Origin: Galerina marginata
Lineage: Eukaryota > Basidiomycota > Agaricomycetes > Agaricales > Galerinaceae
Length of the DNA stretch: 64,000 nt
Reading direction: 5' to 3'
NCBI GenBank assembly: GCA_023014335.1
Contig: JAECYW010000013.1
Location: 1,922,001 to 1,986,000, forward strand
This document shows positions 1-11,150 of this stretch, in pieces. Both the position numbers and the translations under genes were made by a program. A model generated the notes under the pieces. That model was given only the letters and a program-made list of their open reading frames with translations, was not told the origin of the DNA and did not search any database. The stretch's first letter is position 1. Each line of letters begins with the position of its first letter.

Positions 1-757
1 AGCTTCGCCAAACGATGCCTAAACGACGAACAGCCGCCTTCGCTGTTCCAGCGGCACACGCCTCCGCTGTCGGCCACGTCACGCCCTTCCTGGCCACGTC
101 GAACGCCGAGCCTCGAAAACCGGACACCCGCCGTCAGGTAAGCCCCCACCTCAATGTTTTGCTCCCCCACGGCTGACACGTCAACGTGATAGCCACGAAA
201 ACCGCCGATGTGCGATGACCAGCAGCGCGACCATTCACTCTCACAAACCACGGCGCGGACAGCTACGAACCACCGAAACGAACGACTGCAGCGCCCAACG
301 ACGAACGAAGGCGGGCGCAACGTTAGAAGGCGGGGGTTATGTCAGAGGGCGAGGAGTCACCAGGTACGCGGCCAGTCACCGCACTCGACACGGCTAACCT
401 CCCTACCCCATCGCCTACGCGTATAACCGTGGCCAGGGCGTCGCACCCTTGCCACGTCGCGTCGCTGCTTAGCTCCCCTGCCTGACGTTGACCTGGACGC
501 TCAACACCAGCGAGAGTACGACGGACTCAGGCGGCCCACCGCGCCTTTTTCTCCCTCGCTACCCCCCTCCCGCCTCTCTCTTGCTCGCTCCCTTTGTTTC
601 TCTGTACGAGGGGTGCTCGGTCTCGCCACCGGACACTACTGTCCCTTGTTGCCTCTGCGCGTGCTCTTCATGTTGATGTTGTTAGTAATGTATTTGTTTA
701 TTTTAAAGCCTTAGCTAGCCTTGTAGTAGTTACACATTAATAAATTATTTCAACCTG
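1..757. other. Gene-poor left edge
   Basis: GC-rich sequence for about 650 bases, turning AT-rich after about 680. Short open frames on both strands have no recognisable domain and no consistent splice signals. Nothing here can be supported as a gene; it may be the flank of a gene or transposon lying outside the window. Confidence 0.4.
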
Positions 758-1029
758 TTACTTATGATATACTATAAGGACTCCATGGACTATCCATGGA
801 TTCCAGTGGATTCTCAGTAATTCCATGGATTCCATTTGCAGTCCATGGATTCCTTGAGACTTTTTATGGAATCCACAGACTCTGAAGGAATGAGATGATA
901 TTCCATGGAAATTCCATGGACTCCACCTGGATTCCTTGGACACCTACAAGGATTTGTAGTGGTCCATGAGTCCATATGGAGTCCATAGATAAACCCGGGG
1001 GACTGAAAAGTACACTGATCCGGGATCAA
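758..1029. repeat. Degenerate CCATGGA-type repeat tract
   Basis: The stretch is built from imperfect copies of short words such as TCCATGGATTCC, CCATGGACT and TGGATTCC on both strands, so it is partly self-complementary (CCATGG is itself a palindrome). It lies directly beyond the protease stop of the Ty3 fragment. It is low-complexity sequence of unknown origin and not coding; the overlapping short frames are artefacts of the repeats. Confidence 0.65.
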
Positions 1030-1043
1030 TTCCTCAAGGTTGT

Positions 1044-2300
1044 CTAAAAAGCCTGGGCTTTCTGACGCTGTAAGACATCGGGGCTCTCGCCGCGTCGGTA
1101 AGTGGGTAACACCGCCCGTCGCTCGCTGTTTGGATCGGTAATAACAATCCGTTGGTCCCCGTCTTCGCTGTTCTGTACGGTACTGCTGGTTAGGACATCA
1201 AAGGGTCTGCCCAATAGTACTCGATAAGCTGGGTTACGGATAATGTGTACTTGTAAGTAGACAGTTACCCCACCAAAGGAGAACGCGACGTTTTCCGCAA
1301 GTCCTAGACTTTTCTCGACCGCTCCGTTTGCGCTTTGCATGTTGATGGTAATATTTGGATTCCAAGTTAAACCCATTTCAACAGCAACTGATTCAGCCAT
1401 AGAGACAATTTGTGACCCACTGTCTACTATAGATTCTTCTTGCGCTATGTTATTGATCCGGGGGTACAAGGAACGTAACGCGTACGTATCGCGCGCCACA
1501 TATACCTCTTTTGGCACTGCCCCGTCATGGGTCTGCGCAAACTGTAAGTACGGGTCTGAACCGACGCGTAACTCAGGATCTAGACAACTATCGTTCAAGA
1601 TACCAGCCAACATATAATTAGACACCGGTAGTTGATCGACAGTTAGCCCCATCTCTACTTCCCGCGTCTTAGCATCCTCTTCCAATAACTCTTCCATGAG
1701 TACTGGCTTCCTAGCTTTCGACACGTTCTTTTTCAATGCTTCTCTAAGGCCTGGTGCATTTCCCAATAGATTTTTCAATGGTATAGCCACTGATAGATCC
1801 ATGATATCGTCCAACACCTTTTCAGATTCTGCATTATCTTCGACGGGAGCTTTTGTCTTATACGATGGACCCGGCTTTGGGCCTTCTCCTTCGTTTGCTG
1901 GAGTCCGGGTGTCTTTTAGACGAGTCACCGTTTTAAGCGGCGGGACATCTATATAGGGAAGCTCCCTGGACTTTACCACAGCTTTTGGTAATGGCTTTTT
2001 GGTAGCCTCGACCTTTTCTGGAGCCTTCTTATTAGTACGCGGCGGTCCCCGTCGTACTTCTGGTTCTGACTCAACTTCTGCTTCACTCTCTTCGCCACTA
2101 TTCTCTTCTTCTTCCTCTTCAACTGTCTCTGCCTCGACGGCCTTTTTAGTAAATCTAACGCTTTTCTGGTTCTCTGGGAGCCTCGCTTTAGCTGACTTTT
2201 CCGCTGTTTTAGAGGAGGAAGTCGCAGCTCCCTTCCTCGAACTTACTGAAAATTTGACTGGTCCGCGGACTGACCTCGTTCTTCTGCCCTGACGAACTCG
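1044..2300 (-). CDS. Ty3/gypsy retropepsin-type protease (pro frame)
   Basis: Minus-strand frame open from 2300 to a TAG at 1044-1046, about 418 codons. It overlaps the 3' end of gag in the -1 frame and has no plausible own start, so it is read after a frameshift at 2249-2255. The N-terminal third is a low-complexity Lys/Glu-rich linker with an acidic run. The C-terminal half holds the aspartic-protease signature IVDSGSQIVSM followed by a hydrophobic LLGRPFDVL flap/core segment, as in retropepsins that cut Gag-Pol polyproteins. Reverse transcriptase, RNase H and integrase do not follow: beyond the stop comes a repeat tract, so this copy is truncated or its pol ORF was separate. Family assignment is strong; activity is unknown. 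Confidence 0.85.
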   Translation of the reverse strand, partial: RVRQGRRTRSVRGPVKFSVSSRKGAATSSSKTAEKSAKARLPENQKSVRFTKKAVEAETVEEEEEENSGEESEAEVESEPEVRRGPPRTNKKAPEKVEATKKPLPKAVVKSRELPYIDVPPLKTVTRLKDTRTPANEGEGPKPGPSYKTKAPVEDNAESEKVLDDIMDLSVAIPLKNLLGNAPGLREALKKNVSKARKPVLMEELLEEDAKTREVEMGLTVDQLPVSNYMLAGILNDSCLDPELRVGSDPYLQFAQTHDGAVPKEVYVARDTYALRSLYPRINNIAQEESIVDSGSQIVSMAESVAVEMGLTWNPNITINMQSANGAVEKSLGLAENVAFSFGGVTVYLQVHIIRNPAYRVLLGRPFDVLTSSTVQNSEDGDQRIVITDPNSERRAVLPTYRRGESPDVLQRQKAQAF

Positions 2301-4021
2301 TTACGGGACAGGACTCGATCCAACGTCTCGCGTCCATAACTCTGCGCTAGAGTAGCTAGGTGTCGGGCTACTTCTGTATCAGTGTACAATTGGTCATACA
2401 TCTGAGTAAAGAAGACATCCTGATCATAATCCGCGTCCTGGAAATACCCTGACTGCGCTGGCGGTGGTTTGGCTATTATCGGAACGCGTCCTCTATTTTT
2501 GAGTTCCACAACCTCCTTCATAGTCTTATTACCGTCCCGGGGAACGAAATCTCCGCCAGGTAATCTAATATTATTGGACTCGTTCTTTATCACCCATCCA
2601 TATCCAATATGTTTATTAGCATGGGGACAGTCTGAAATCCTATGACCAGTCTCTCTGCAATAGAAACAAATGTTTCCATTTGCGTCCCGTCCCATGTAGG
2701 TGTTCCCTCTCGGGTAAGGCATCTGGTTTGGGGATGGTCCAACATAAGAAGCAGTCGGAGTAGGTGGACGTTTAAGACTATTAACCACGCCGAATAGTTG
2801 ATCAAGTCTACTATTCACGTCCTGCGACCATTTTGACTGTATCTGTGCTGTGTCTTGTAGACGGGCCACTCCTTCTTCTATTTTTGGGAGGGTGTCATCC
2901 TGAGCTATCCGTGATACGTCTGGGGTGGACGCGAAACGTACATCCTCGGTATCATATCTGCCTGTTGGTCTATGAGCTCGCTCTGCCACGATGACGGCGG
3001 TATCGACTACATTGTTTAACGTGAAACGATCCTCATTTCTAAAGTCCAACGTGACGGGTGCAGGATTCTCAGCATCGTCGTCCGCAGCCGCGGCAGTAGC
3101 AGTAGTTGTAGCCGTGGTCCTATCATTAAGCAAATCAAGTCTATCCTCAATCCTTCTTATAAAATCGGGGTGAAGACATGAATAAAATTTAATGACTAGC
3201 TCTCTGTTAGACAGAAGTTTTGGAGGGACCTGTAGCCTTGCTGCTTCCGCACAGAACGAACGTTTAAGGCTTAGTAGCTCAGCTAACTCATGAGCCTTAA
3301 TACGCTTGCTGCCTGACCGCGCCCGTAATATTTTCTCTAATCTTTCTAGGGACCCGGTCTCCAATGCTGAAGCCTCTGGGTAGCTCCTAATAATCTCTTT
3401 CTTGTAATCAACCCATTTCTTTGTAAACGAATCAAACGCTCGCCACTCGGACTCAGTGACCGCCGATGTATATTTGCCGAGAGTCGCGATTTTAGTTTTA
3501 TCATCTTTAATATTATGGAGCTCGTATAAGTCTTCCATTCTATTGATGAAACGTAGTAATTCCGCGGGATGCTCGTCATCAAACTTAGGCGCGTCCTTCG
3601 CTCCAGGAAGTGGCATAGGCATGATTGTCTGACTGGTAATGGGATCTTCGTTATGAACTGGTAAGGTTGCGTTTGACGCTATGTTTTGTGATAAAACAAG
3701 TACGGGACTAGAGGTGCGCCTGATTATGTCTTCAGGCTCGATACTAACTCGTCTTTGTTGATGATCAATGCTAGCTGAGACGCGCTGCTGAAAGCGTTCC
3801 TGAGCTGGATTGCTAGGGGCCCTAGTTGTAGATCTAGCTCTACTGGTACTAGGTAATCTGTCTTGAAAGGGGACTAGTTCACCGCTTGAGTTATTAGTCT
3901 GCCTTTTGGCTTTTTGTCCGGCAATAGAAGTTGAAGCACCGGTGTTAGTGGCCGCGTTCGCTGCCGCTCCCGTTTGCTCTTTGCGTTTACCGGCTGATTT
4001 GCCTTTGCCCGCTATGTTTTC
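2243..4021 (-). CDS. Ty3/gypsy Gag with CCHC zinc knuckle
   Basis: Minus-strand frame open from 4021 to TAA at 2243-2245. The first in-frame ATG is at 3622, giving 459 residues, but the frame is open for another 133 codons upstream with a Ser/Thr/Gln/Lys-rich composition typical of a Gag N-terminus. A capsid-like helical segment follows. The zinc knuckle CFYCRETGHRISDC (C-x2-C-x4-H-x4-C) lies around residue 315 counted from the 3622 Met; it binds RNA during particle assembly. No ATG occurs between 4021 and 3622. An ATA codon at 4015-4013, just before the basic GKGKSAGKRK segment, may be a lost start (inference). The ORF ends two codons after a slippery heptamer. Confidence 0.88.
   Translation of the reverse strand, partial: ENIAGKGKSAGKRKEQTGAAANAATNTGASTSIAGQKAKRQTNNSSGELVPFQDRLPSTSRARSTTRAPSNPAQERFQQRVSASIDHQQRRVSIEPEDIIRRTSSPVLVLSQNIASNATLPVHNEDPITSQTIMPMPLPGAKDAPKFDDEHPAELLRFINRMEDLYELHNIKDDKTKIATLGKYTSAVTESEWRAFDSFTKKWVDYKKEIIRSYPEASALETGSLERLEKILRARSGSKRIKAHELAELLSLKRSFCAEAARLQVPPKLLSNRELVIKFYSCLHPDFIRRIEDRLDLLNDRTTATTTATAAAADDDAENPAPVTLDFRNEDRFTLNNVVDTAVIVAERAHRPTGRYDTEDVRFASTPDVSRIAQDDTLPKIEEGVARLQDTAQIQSKWSQDVNSRLDQLFGVVNSLKRPPTPTASYVGPSPNQMPYPRGNTYMGRDANGNICFYCRETGHRISDCPHANKHIGYGWVIKNESNNIRLPGGDFVPRDGNKTMKEVVELKNRGRVPIIAKPPPAQSGYFQDADYDQDVFFTQMYDQLYTDTEVARHLATLAQSYGRETLDRVLSRNEFVRAEERGQSADQSNFQ
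2249..2255 (-). promoter_or_regulatory. -1 ribosomal frameshift slippery heptamer A AAT TTT
   Basis: Read on the minus strand in the gag frame the codons are TCA AAT TTT CAG TAA, so the heptamer is A_AAT_TTT, a canonical X_XXY_YYZ slippery site directly before the gag stop. A -1 slip enters exactly the frame that carries the protease, which is open from 2300. The gag/pro overlap is only about 58 nt. I did not establish a downstream pseudoknot. Such sites set the Gag to Gag-Pro ratio in retroelements. Confidence 0.75.
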
Positions 4022-4146
4022 TTAAGTTATCGGGTTACCGACGACTCTAGCAGGTTGTATATCTGGTTGTAGTAGCCGTTTGACTACGACGGGGTATTTT
4101 CTTTTAGTAACAAGTAGATTCAATGGATTTATCTAGTATTAACCCT

Positions 4147-4164
4147 CCCTCGCGGTGGGCTCCA
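4147..4164 (-). other. Candidate tRNA primer-binding site of the gag-pro element
   Basis: On the minus strand TGGAGCCCACCGCGAGGG begins two bases after a CA that would end a 5' LTR (CTCA-TC-TGGAGC). Position, the TGG start and the spacing fit a primer-binding site upstream of gag. The matching tRNA was not identified, so this is tentative. If correct, the 5' LTR runs from about 4167 to higher coordinates. Confidence 0.35.
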
Positions 4165-4167
4165 GAT

Positions 4168-5893
4168 GAGATGCTTGCTGCGGGGTAGTTTTGAAACACG
4201 TAGATGACTGAATAGGTAGACTTTTAATAAAATCTAATCCCCTATCACACACACACACTATCAGTCAACACAGTAAATCAATCCTAACACTTGACGAGCG
4301 TTAAGCACCCAATCAAATAATCAAGTTAATTGATCAGTTCTTTTTGGGAGGGACAGTATTTTTATAATAACAAGACTAATCCGAAGAATCCGTCTAGTAC
4401 AGGGAAAGTACGCATTCATGTAGAATGGACGCGTCGACCCGAGGGTGAACACTAATGGGTTGTTGTTGGGGAAATAGAAAATAGATAACAAAATCAAAGA
4501 CTCTGCCTCTTGGGATCGCGGGCTACGTCACTGAGACGCGTACGGGACTTAATTACTTTAGACTCTTGAAAAACGGGATAACGCCACTCTGGGACGCATA
4601 TGACTCTCTTGGGGTTACCAAAACCCTACTCGACGGGAAGAAACTCTGCAATGTCCAGTGTAGTCTACAACTATCTGAGTTGCCTCTACCACAGTCCAGG
4701 TCTTAGACACGCGACGCACTACCAAAGTACGGGTTACCGCGGCTAATCGGATGGCCACTGAAGCCTCTTCAAGTCAAATAGATGACAGGTGTAAGAGATC
4801 GTTGTTCAAGTCCTTAAGTCTTTCAAAATCAAGTACGTTCACTCTGATCACAAAAGGTGAAATTCCGTCTAAGACAAATAAATCTGTTTATTCAAAATTC
4901 CGCGAAGTCAAGTTAACACTTAGAAGTCTCGAAGAGGTTCTGGTGAACGTTCAAGATATAATCTCGTGGGTGGTAAATTGCTTGTCTTTTTCTACGTACG
5001 CGTACAGCTTTTATACTACTGAGAATATTATTTTACATGTGATACAATGAAGGACTCGGCCTTTTACAAACAGCTGAACCGGATGCCAAGTTTCTTGTTT
5101 ACTAAGCTTTCTGTTTCTTGCATAAGCTATCTTTCTGGTTGGCACGGGTACGCGTCGTTATTGCTCCTTTGGTAAGGGTGTTCAGAGGTTCTTGCTGAGA
5201 CAAGACCGTAAAACGCGTCCCGATGTGCCGGGTCTAGACTCTATCTGTGTGTTGCGGAAGACGCGCCCATATGTTTCGATGGACGGGCCCGCACGGTAAT
5301 CTTATCTTATCTCAGTCTTCGGGTGCGCACTGTTATTCGCGTCCGTTATTGTTCGCCCGAGATGTCCGTGGGACTCGACTTGGCAATCCTTCCTTTTACA
5401 GTAAGATCGAGACTCGAGAAGCCATCACGGTCGAGACTCGGCAGTTCCCGTCCCTCGTGTTCTGGGTTCGCGAGCTTGTTACTTGATTTGTCAGGTGGTG
5501 CCGCGTCGGCACCATAGTTGTGGGTCCTATTCTTCGGATATCTGTCCCTATTCGTTTAGACGCTAGAGACCTGTGCCTGTCAGTTAGGCGCACAGGTGGG
5601 CCCGCGTTCACAGTCCTCGCCTTATTACTGCGCTTCGTATACGGACGCGTACCCGTAATTAGAAGCACATAGTTTAACTTGGACTTCGTCGCGTACAATA
5701 GTTTCCTCTAGTCTTGGCTGGTTTATACTGATTGCCCGAGACTTAGACAATGAACCGCACAAGATAAATCATTATTCTAAGTCCAATATTGGTGTGAGGA
5801 ACAGGTAAAAACCGAAAATTCAGGGCTGGCCAAAGGGCCGTCCCTTCACCGGGGCGCGTCTTAACTCGTGACTGGATTCATCAACGCAATCAC
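4168..5893. other. Probable 5' LTR / leader region, no gene seen
   Basis: About 1.7 kb between the candidate primer-binding site and the dioxygenase gene. It probably holds the 5' LTR of the minus-strand Ty3 element, but no second LTR copy exists in the window to define its edges. Comparison by eye with the sequence after the other Ty3 ORFs (42165 onward) showed no clear match. It contains a short CA microsatellite near 4250 and no domain-bearing ORF. Confidence 0.4.
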
Positions 5894-7631
5894 ATGCCCA
5901 TCAGATTGTCTCAACAAACCACTAAGTACAATCGGCGTCTTGTTCCTCTCACCACAACTCTCCGCATCCTACGCCTTCTCTGGACCCACGAAGAATATGC
6001 CCTCTTCAAATGGAGGTGAGTAAGATCTGCGCTCTCTCCACTTTCTACCTACCTTGGACCATGACAACAGAAACGCGGATACCTCGCAAGGAATTTGCTT
6101 TCCGTTTGGCATGCCTATCCGTCTATCAAAGGTGGTCACTTAAGCGTCTAGCAAATACCCCGCAGGGAATGGGCCTGACGCCGATGTGTACCTCCTTCCC
6201 CCTCCCTTTTGCCGCAACTGCAACTGACGCCCTCCTACAGGAGTCTATTCCGCCGACCCCAGTTTTGACTTCCAAGCCGAAGTCTTCAAAGGGATCTGCC
6301 GCTGGGCTCGCGCATCCGATCCCTCTGATTCCGAAGAAATCGATCCCCCGGATTCCCCCTTGACCTCCCTGACTGAAACAGACAAATCGCGACCGCCTAC
6401 CCCGGGACCCCAACCGCGCCTGACAACCGCCAACCCTGCTACTTTAACAGCCTCGCCCTCACGCTTCGAGCCACCGGTTTCTTTCCCTAACGCAATGCCC
6501 AATTCATCTACTGCAACGGCTCCGCCCTCGCCCTCCGATTTGCCAGACTCTGGCCCCGTTGAACCGCCGACAAGGAAGGAGAAGAGAAAAGTGAGGAAGA
6601 AAGAACAAGGGCAGAAGAACCAGAAGAAGAAGAAATCGAGGACGATGGAAAACGAACCGAAACCGAAACTGGCCCTCAAGCAAATCCAAGGCGCCGCCAG
6701 CGTTTCAACGACCTACAACGCCAAAAACTTCGACATCGCCTCGACTGGCTACATCTCTCAACGCAAGATCGCCCACTCAACGACGTTCAGCCTCGACCAA
6801 CTCACTGGTCCGAAGTCTCAGTATAAACTGAAGTTAAAGGAATGGGACGGCAGGCAAGCCTTATCCGACTCCATCCATTCATATAGCTAACCCTACATCT
6901 AGCACTTCAATGCCCCTCCTTGATAACCACGACCTAGTCATTGGAGTTTGCGCAGGTCAGCCTCGCGGAGATGGGTCATGGGATGCCGTTCAACTTGGCG
7001 CATCCGACCTTCTTGAGGAGGCGAGGGGTTGTCTTCATTTCCAAAAAAAGGAGCTCAAGCACCGTCGCGGCGCTTTCCCCGCCCTGGCCGTTGGCATATC
7101 TCATGGCGGGGGCCAGACTCATCCCAGGGTCCTCGCTCAGGATGCGAAGAACGAGCCTATCCTCGAAAGGCTTACGAAGGAGAATGTTTTTCAGCGCATC
7201 TCGGGCTTTGCAACTCGTGAGTCACCTTCAAACTGCGAATCCTAGGAGACTGCCTGACCTAACCACCAGGTGCATTTGCCAGATGGGCCCCTCGCCTCTA
7301 CCGATATCAAAACGACTACCTCTCGGATATCATTGCTCACGACGAGAAGCTGCGCGCAGCGAATGAGCATCCGGATCTGAAGGAGAAGGAGCTGCATCGA
7401 AACTGGCAACAAACACCGTGGGCAGCCACCAGCCTGAACTTCGGCCCACGCACGGTCTGCTACAAGCACGTTGACTTTGGAAACCTGGCCTTTGGCTGGT
7501 GCGCCATCACCGCACTGGGTGAATACGATTACAAGAAAGGCGGGCATCTCATTCTTTGGGACCTCGGCCTGATCATCAAATTTCCTCCGGGCTCCACCAT
7601 CCTCATCCCATCCAGCGCAATTCATCACTCC

Positions 7632-7638
7632 AACGTAT
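7632..7638 (+). repeat. Left target-site duplication AACGTAT of element 1
   Basis: AACGTAT directly precedes the CACCTG terminus and is repeated exactly at 12981-12987 after the GGCTG terminus. Both copies lie in the dioxygenase coding sequence and their fusion gives an uninterrupted frame. Confidence 0.92.
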
Positions 7639-8480
7639 CACCTGTAGCTGCCAGTGTCATGTATGACCTGTAGTATTTTTACTAACTAAAGTCAGATATC
7701 CACAGCGCACTTTTGCCAAGGTGGCAAACTTGCCAACAGCACATATTATGCTCATATATGCCTGCCGGGGGTGCCGGGGGAGGGTGTTTGATGGCTGTTG
7801 GAGGCGGGACAGTGTAAACAAATGTCAACAATGTTAAAAGGCTCTCCGGGATGCCCGGAAACTGTATTTTGGGTGCTGCTCGCTGTTGGGGGCGCATTTG
7901 GGCGCGGAAAAAAGATATTCAGGGTCTAATAATATTATTATATGCGCCCCCACCCTTTGCGCGCCTCTCGGGGGGCGGGAATGGATGGATTGGCGCGGAT
8001 GCTTATGGATGACGCGGAAATATTGGGCGGGGGCTGCTGTCAAACAGCTGTCAACAGCGCCCGAAATACTGCCCGACGTTGTATTTTCGGTCGCGCTCGT
8101 CGTACAGCGTCGATAACGACGCGGAAAAAATTGCAGTAGGTTTCCGTTATTATTCTCTACCCAATGGCGCCATTTGCGCGCCTCCCGGGGGCGGGCAAAG
8201 GATGGATTGGCGCTTGTTAGTTTGGATGACGTTCCAAAAATAACGCGCGCCAGGCACACTATTTTTAGAATCTTTGATGGGATCTCACGTTTGGCAGTTT
8301 CCCTTTATTTCGCGTTTTGGGATTGCTTCGCGTTAGAATTTTAGTTACCTGAATGCATTGCTGTAATCCCCTTAAATGTACAAATCTAACGATATAATTT
8401 TCATTGAAAAATTCAAATGGGAAGAGGTGGATGCAGCAGCATCCAGTCGGATGACCTCCTGATCAACCTTCCAAATCCGG
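7639..8480 (+). repeat. Left terminal inverted repeat of element 1
   Basis: Near-identical in reverse complement to 12110-12980 and similar to both arms of element 2. It contains GTCAGATATCCACAGCGCA close to the end and GGGGGCGGGAATGGATGGATT further in. The inner boundary near 8480 is estimated by eye. The 16-20 bases next to the tip differ between the CACC end and the CAGCC end, so the tips are asymmetric. Confidence 0.85.
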
Positions 8481-9540
8481 AAACCACTCATCCTTGCCTC
8501 ACAGATAATGTTTATGTTGTAAAAAGCAATGTATTAAACTAAACTAATATAAATACGTCGTACTACTAGGTGTAAGTAGATAAATTACAAAAACCGCAGT
8601 CCTAGCGGTCTGCATTCCCAGAAGAAAAGCTGGGGCTGCATTCAACGGCACATCCGTTCGCGCCCCAACCAGTCCCTCGCATCCCGTTGGCCCCCTTCCT
8701 TCAATCCACCCCGTCTGCTGTGGTATCATGGTCGCACCACACCGGTTTCAGCTTCCGCAACCCCGTCTTTCGCGAACGAAACGACGCACCCAACCTCGAA
8801 ACCCATCCACACCTGTACATCTAGCGCAGCTCGTCGTCTCCCATGCATCGATACCCGTGTGGTTTGGGAAACGAGCTGGGAGACGTCGGTGACGCATAGG
8901 TAGCGGGCGGCGGACCAAGGCGGTGATTGGAAGCGGAGGCAGGCGGAGGCAGGGCCCCGAGCCAACCCGTAGCGATCGCGTTGGCCACGAGGAAGTGCGA
9001 GCGGCCACGGCAGTTCTGCTGAAGGGAGGTTCGGGGGAGGAAACGACGACCAAGGTCGTTTCCTCTCGACTTGTGGGTCTGAGGGTGAGCGGTTGGCAGT
9101 AACACACGGCGATGCTACTGCCCGCTGGCTGCGCCACGCCTCACCCGGCGCCGTACCTCAGCAGCAGCAAAAGGGCGGCCGCTTTTCCACTCCTGCCCCA
9201 TCACTACAAACGAGCAGCAGCAAACGCTGCTGCTCCCGCCGTTGCCTCTCCTTGTGGTAGCCGCTGGTGGTGGTGGTGTGGTGCGATCTTGGGGTAAAGT
9301 AGGGGTGGAGGGGTCGCTTCGTGTTGTCGCGATACACGAACAGCAGTGCTGCTGCCGTGCTGGCACGTCATCGTGAGGTGGCGAAGGTGGCAACACTCCA
9401 CCAGGCGGCATCGAGGCGGACGAGGCGGCAAAGGAAGGTGACTGCGGAGGCGATGAGGGAGATGGCAGGTGGAGGCTGTAGCCACGACATGCTGGGTGGA
9501 CAGAGCGGTGGATAAGTGGTAAGGGATTAAGAAGAAAGAT

Positions 9541-9606
9541 GAAGTGAAGGGAGTCAAGACTCCCTTCACGACGTACCTGACGGGCCTCCCACACCATGGG
9601 AAACGT
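9541..9606 (+). repeat. Hairpin plus CGGGYCTCCCA box (element 1, left)
   Basis: GAAGGGAGTC-AA-GACTCCCTTC is a perfect 10-bp hairpin, followed at once by ACGACGTACCTGACGGGCC TCCCAC. The same arrangement, a different hairpin followed by ACGACRYACCT..CGGGTCTCCCA, recurs inverted at 11080-11150 and twice in element 2. Function is unknown; a protein-binding or RNA-folding site is possible. Confidence 0.7.
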
Positions 9607-11079
9607 CGTACCAAAGCCCTCAGGCTGGGGCTTACGACGTGGCTGCGCGTCCGTTTCCTTCCCAGTCCCAACCTTGGCCCAAAGATCTCGCGGTGTAGCA
9701 GCGCGGCGGTCCTTCGTGATTCGTCGTATTCGTGATCTGCCTGGTTTGTGCAGCGTGGCCGGCGTACATCCCTCTTGCAGGGGAGAGGCGCGCGGCGGGG
9801 TGTTTGGGTGTCGTTCGGTTGGTGGACCTCCAGCTGCGCCAGTGGTATCCCCGGGCTCGAGGATTCGCTGCTGGCGCTAACTGGGGAGAGGTGGACGAGG
9901 GGTGGAAGGAGAGAGGGAGGGAGGTGTTGTGGACGACGGTAGATGTATTTGAGATGGTTGAAACACTGTTGATCGTGAATCGAGCGGAGTTTTAACTTAC
10001 CGGACCGATGAATCCCGCCTCAAATCTCGTCGTCGACGACGTCGGTGAGGAGTGTACTACTAGCTACTATACATAGTTTGACTAGAATTTGTGGTAGATC
10101 TATTGTAAATTCTATTTTGAGGTAAATTAATAAAATTGTCGACCTGTAATTTACAAAGACAGCTCACCTGAGGCACTTTTTGCATTTCGTGGTGATTTCG
10201 GGTCGTCGAGAATTCTACCGTTTCATTGGTATGGCTTCAATGGATTGGAGCACCAAAAAACAGCGGGAAATTCAAATTTTATCTAATTAAATACTTTCTA
10301 GATACTTTCGGAGCACCAAAGTGGGCGGACAATATTACTATTTGTAAATGTCGGCTGAAGAGCTGAAATTGCGAGGAATGTTCTTCGTTATTCATGTCAA
10401 TTTGAATGCATTAGCTTTACTTATTTTGTAGACCCAGTATATGCTCAGAAAACTCCTGTAATGCATTATAAGTACTATTTTCTATAAACTGGAGCCTTTC
10501 ATATGAACAAAACAAGTATACTACATTGATAAAGGTGTATTAAGTCAAACTCGAATGTCCGTAAATCACCATTTAGTCTGGCAGAATACAAATTAACGAT
10601 ATCAGACGTCGAAATTGGCCCTCGGAGACTGGTATTAAGGCTTTAAATACATATTATATGACATTCCGACTTATAATTTTATCATAAGTACCTATTGTGT
10701 TGCTTTCCGAGACGTCCTCGACGATGAGCAACCTCCTGAGACCGACCGGGCCGCGTGATCCAACCAATCGCATCGCTTGCCGAAAGCGGTGACGATCGCA
10801 TCAACAGCCATCAAAGCTGCGAATCTTCAACCTCAACCACCACCACGCTGCCTCCTTTGCCCGTCCACTCGCTAAGGGCTTCAAAAAGGATACTGTAAGT
10901 ATTCTAATGTTTCTAATATGTACATTTTAGCTAATATTTCAACTTTTCGCAGCTTTTTAGGCCGAGCAGGGCACGAACCAACACGACGCAGCCCGTCGCC
11001 ACGTCGCGAGCCCCCCCTCCAACCCGAGGGCTGTGGGCCGACGTCTGGACGGTGGAGTGGGCTAGTGGGGTGACGAATA

Positions 11080-11150
11080 CAGAGGGGAGACCCGTGAAGT
11101 GGGAGACCCGCTAGGTGTGTCGTGAAACGAGTTGCAAGACTCGTTTCACT
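11080..11150 (-). repeat. Hairpin plus CGGGTCTCCCA box (element 1, right)
   Basis: On the minus strand GTGAAACGAGT-CTTGCA-ACTCGTTTCAC (11-bp arms) is followed by ACGACACACCTAGCGGGTC TCCCAC. It is the inverted partner of 9541-9606. The stem sequences differ between copies while the downstream box is conserved. Confidence 0.7.

Noticed and set aside
9115..9671. Overlapping ORFs of up to 160 codons in the interior of element 1
   Set aside because: They occur on both strands over the same GC-rich bases, have skewed His/Pro/Arg/Ala composition and no domain, and their frames are not kept in element 2.
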